Source: JASSUD01 sp031963445 (GTDB taxonomy: Bacteria; Pseudomonadota; Gammaproteobacteria; Burkholderiales; Burkholderiaceae). From it: a stretch of DNA of 64,000 nucleotides. The notes under the pieces are model-generated. The model was not told the DNA's origin and did no database searches. It worked only from the letters and a program-made list of their open reading frames with translations. Each line of letters opens with the position of its first letter. The first letter of the stretch is position 1. This document shows positions 63,258 through 64,000 of the stretch, in pieces. A program made the translations under genes and the position numbers. The stretch is from contig JASSUH010000001.1 in assembly GCA_031963445.1 (NCBI GenBank), positions 496,001 through 560,000 on the forward strand. Reading direction: 5' to 3'.

Positions 63258-63977
63258 CTAATAGTCAGGCAATTCACGCTCTCGTAAATCAAAAACTAAT
63301 ATCTCTGCTTCTTGCGCTGCAGTAAAAGCCAATAATCGTTCGTTCCGTACGCGGGCACTATCTCCTGCGTTTAACCTTTGCTGATTCACTTGCACACTAC
63401 CTTTGGCTACATGCACATAGGCATACCGTTGTGCAGCAATATTGAGCGTGGCACTTTCAGCGCCGGTCAAAAGCCCTGCGTATATGCGGATGTCTTGGTG
63501 GATGCTGAGTGAGCCGTTTTCTCCTTGCTCAGAAATAATAAGCTTTAGCTTTCCTCTTTTTTCGGCTTCTGGAAAATGTACTTCTTGATAACGGGGGGTA
63601 ATCCCTTTGCTAGCAGGGACCAGCCAAATTTGTAGCAGATGAGTTGATGTAGTGGATAAAGGATTGAATTCACTATGTGATACGCCAGTGCCAGCGCTCA
63701 TGATTTGCACGTCGCCTGGGCGAATGGTAGAGCCGTTACCCATCGAATCTTTATGCTCGAGTGCTCCGGCTAACACATACGAGAAAATTTCCATATCCCG
63801 GTGGGAATGCATGCCAAAGCCTTTGTTTGGCTGAATAATGTCTTCATTGATCACCAGCAAATCAGAGAAACCCACCTGCGTTGGTTCGTGATAGCGAGCG
63901 AAAGAAAAGGTATGCCACGAACTTAGCCAGCCATGCTCTGCATATCCCCGCTCGTTAGCTTTACGGATTTCGAGCAT
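63258..63977 (-). CDS. Pirin-family protein, YhhW-type
   Basis: Bicupin metal protein; relatives such as E. coli YhhW have quercetin 2,3-dioxygenase activity in vitro, with unclear physiological role. Metal ligands are His57, His59 (GFGMHSHRDMEIFSY), His101 and Glu103 (GTGVSHSEFNP). The 239-aa length matches YhhW. A GGAGA ribosome-binding site lies upstream of ATG 63977. Confidence 0.92.
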   Translation of the reverse strand: MLEIRKANERGYAEHGWLSSWHTFSFARYHEPTQVGFSDLLVINEDIIQPNKGFGMHSHRDMEIFSYVLAGALEHKDSMGNGSTIRPGDVQIMSAGTGVSHSEFNPLSTTSTHLLQIWLVPASKGITPRYQEVHFPEAEKRGKLKLIISEQGENGSLSIHQDIRIYAGLLTGAESATLNIAAQRYAYVHVAKGSVQVNQQRLNAGDSARVRNERLLAFTAAQEAEILVFDLRERELPDY

Positions 63978-64000
63978 ATATCTCTCCTTGAAAGATCTGA

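Noticed and set aside
1..64000. tRNA or rRNA genes
   Set aside because: No TTCGA-loop with matching acceptor stem or rRNA-like segment was recognised by eye; a tRNAscan-SE run would be decisive.

Overview
The window looks like a piece of chromosome from a Burkholderiaceae bacterium with a reduced, rearranged and repeat-rich genome. The core proteins read as Burkholderia-type: OpcP/Omp38-style porin, class-2 PyrD, YggX, the Aat/Bpt pair, the rapZ-hprK-ptsN-lptBAC-kdsC-kdsD block, and the gatCAB/mreBCD-mrdA divergon. The DNA is visibly more AT-rich than in free-living Burkholderia. Intergenic spaces are long and full of palindromic elements, and several genes normally present in these clusters are missing. 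This fits an endofungal or otherwise host-restricted relative such as Mycoavidus or Candidatus Glomeribacter; that placement is inference.

Layout. 1-807 is the 3' part of mutM. 1020-2226 holds two truncated ORFs meeting head to head. 2644-4621 is mutY plus a convergent orphan membrane protein with an internal duplication. 5042-12146, minus strand, is rapZ, hprK, ptsN, lptB, lptA, lptC, kdsC and kdsD (nitrogen-PTS control and LPS assembly), broken by palindromic repeats and lacking rpoN and hpf. 12624-16396 is a KefB-type antiporter and dacB (PBP4). 16568-17570 is a Phd/VapC toxin-antitoxin pair and a solo Phd-type antitoxin. 17942-25837 is the complete F1Fo ATP synthase operon atpBEFHAGDC without atpI, with repeats between several subunits. 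26038-28160 is rpoH (preceded by a perfect CIRCE operator) and ftsY. 28487-29644 is an orphan propeller-like protein. 30273-34571 is rsmD, coaD, ferredoxin, then pth, rplY and prs. 34700-38789 is xseA and sodB with a patatin-like phospholipase between them. 39036-41896 is fadD and a porin sharing a bidirectional terminator. 42313-47616 is coq7, yggX, argA, pyrD, bpt and aat. 47852-52667 is mrdA, mreD, mreC and mreB, with no rodA. 53420-58050 is gatC, gatA, gatB and xthA. 58300-63977 is accessory: an orphan lipoprotein, an orphan cytosolic protein, a PqaA-like lipoprotein, a HigA antitoxin with a shortened HigB, and a pirin.

The most striking feature is the repeat content. Two palindromic families recur in intergenic gaps. 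Family A/C has a shared central core around TTGCCGTACTA..TGTACTG and outer arms such as GTTTAGGCTTTCC or GGAACCTCTGC. Family B has arms built on GTTGGGGTTCCTTCGTCACC. They carry no visible transposase gene, so they look like MITE- or REP-like elements, or transcribed hairpins. One copy is nested in another, one is expanded as a three-unit tandem array with a 109-bp period, and two family B copies share the same 16-bp insertion. A second theme is a set of orphan genes with serine- and asparagine-rich disordered N-termini, plus the patatin-like protein. They are candidates for host-directed secreted effectors, but no secretion apparatus lies in this window. No rRNA, tRNA or CRISPR array was recognised.
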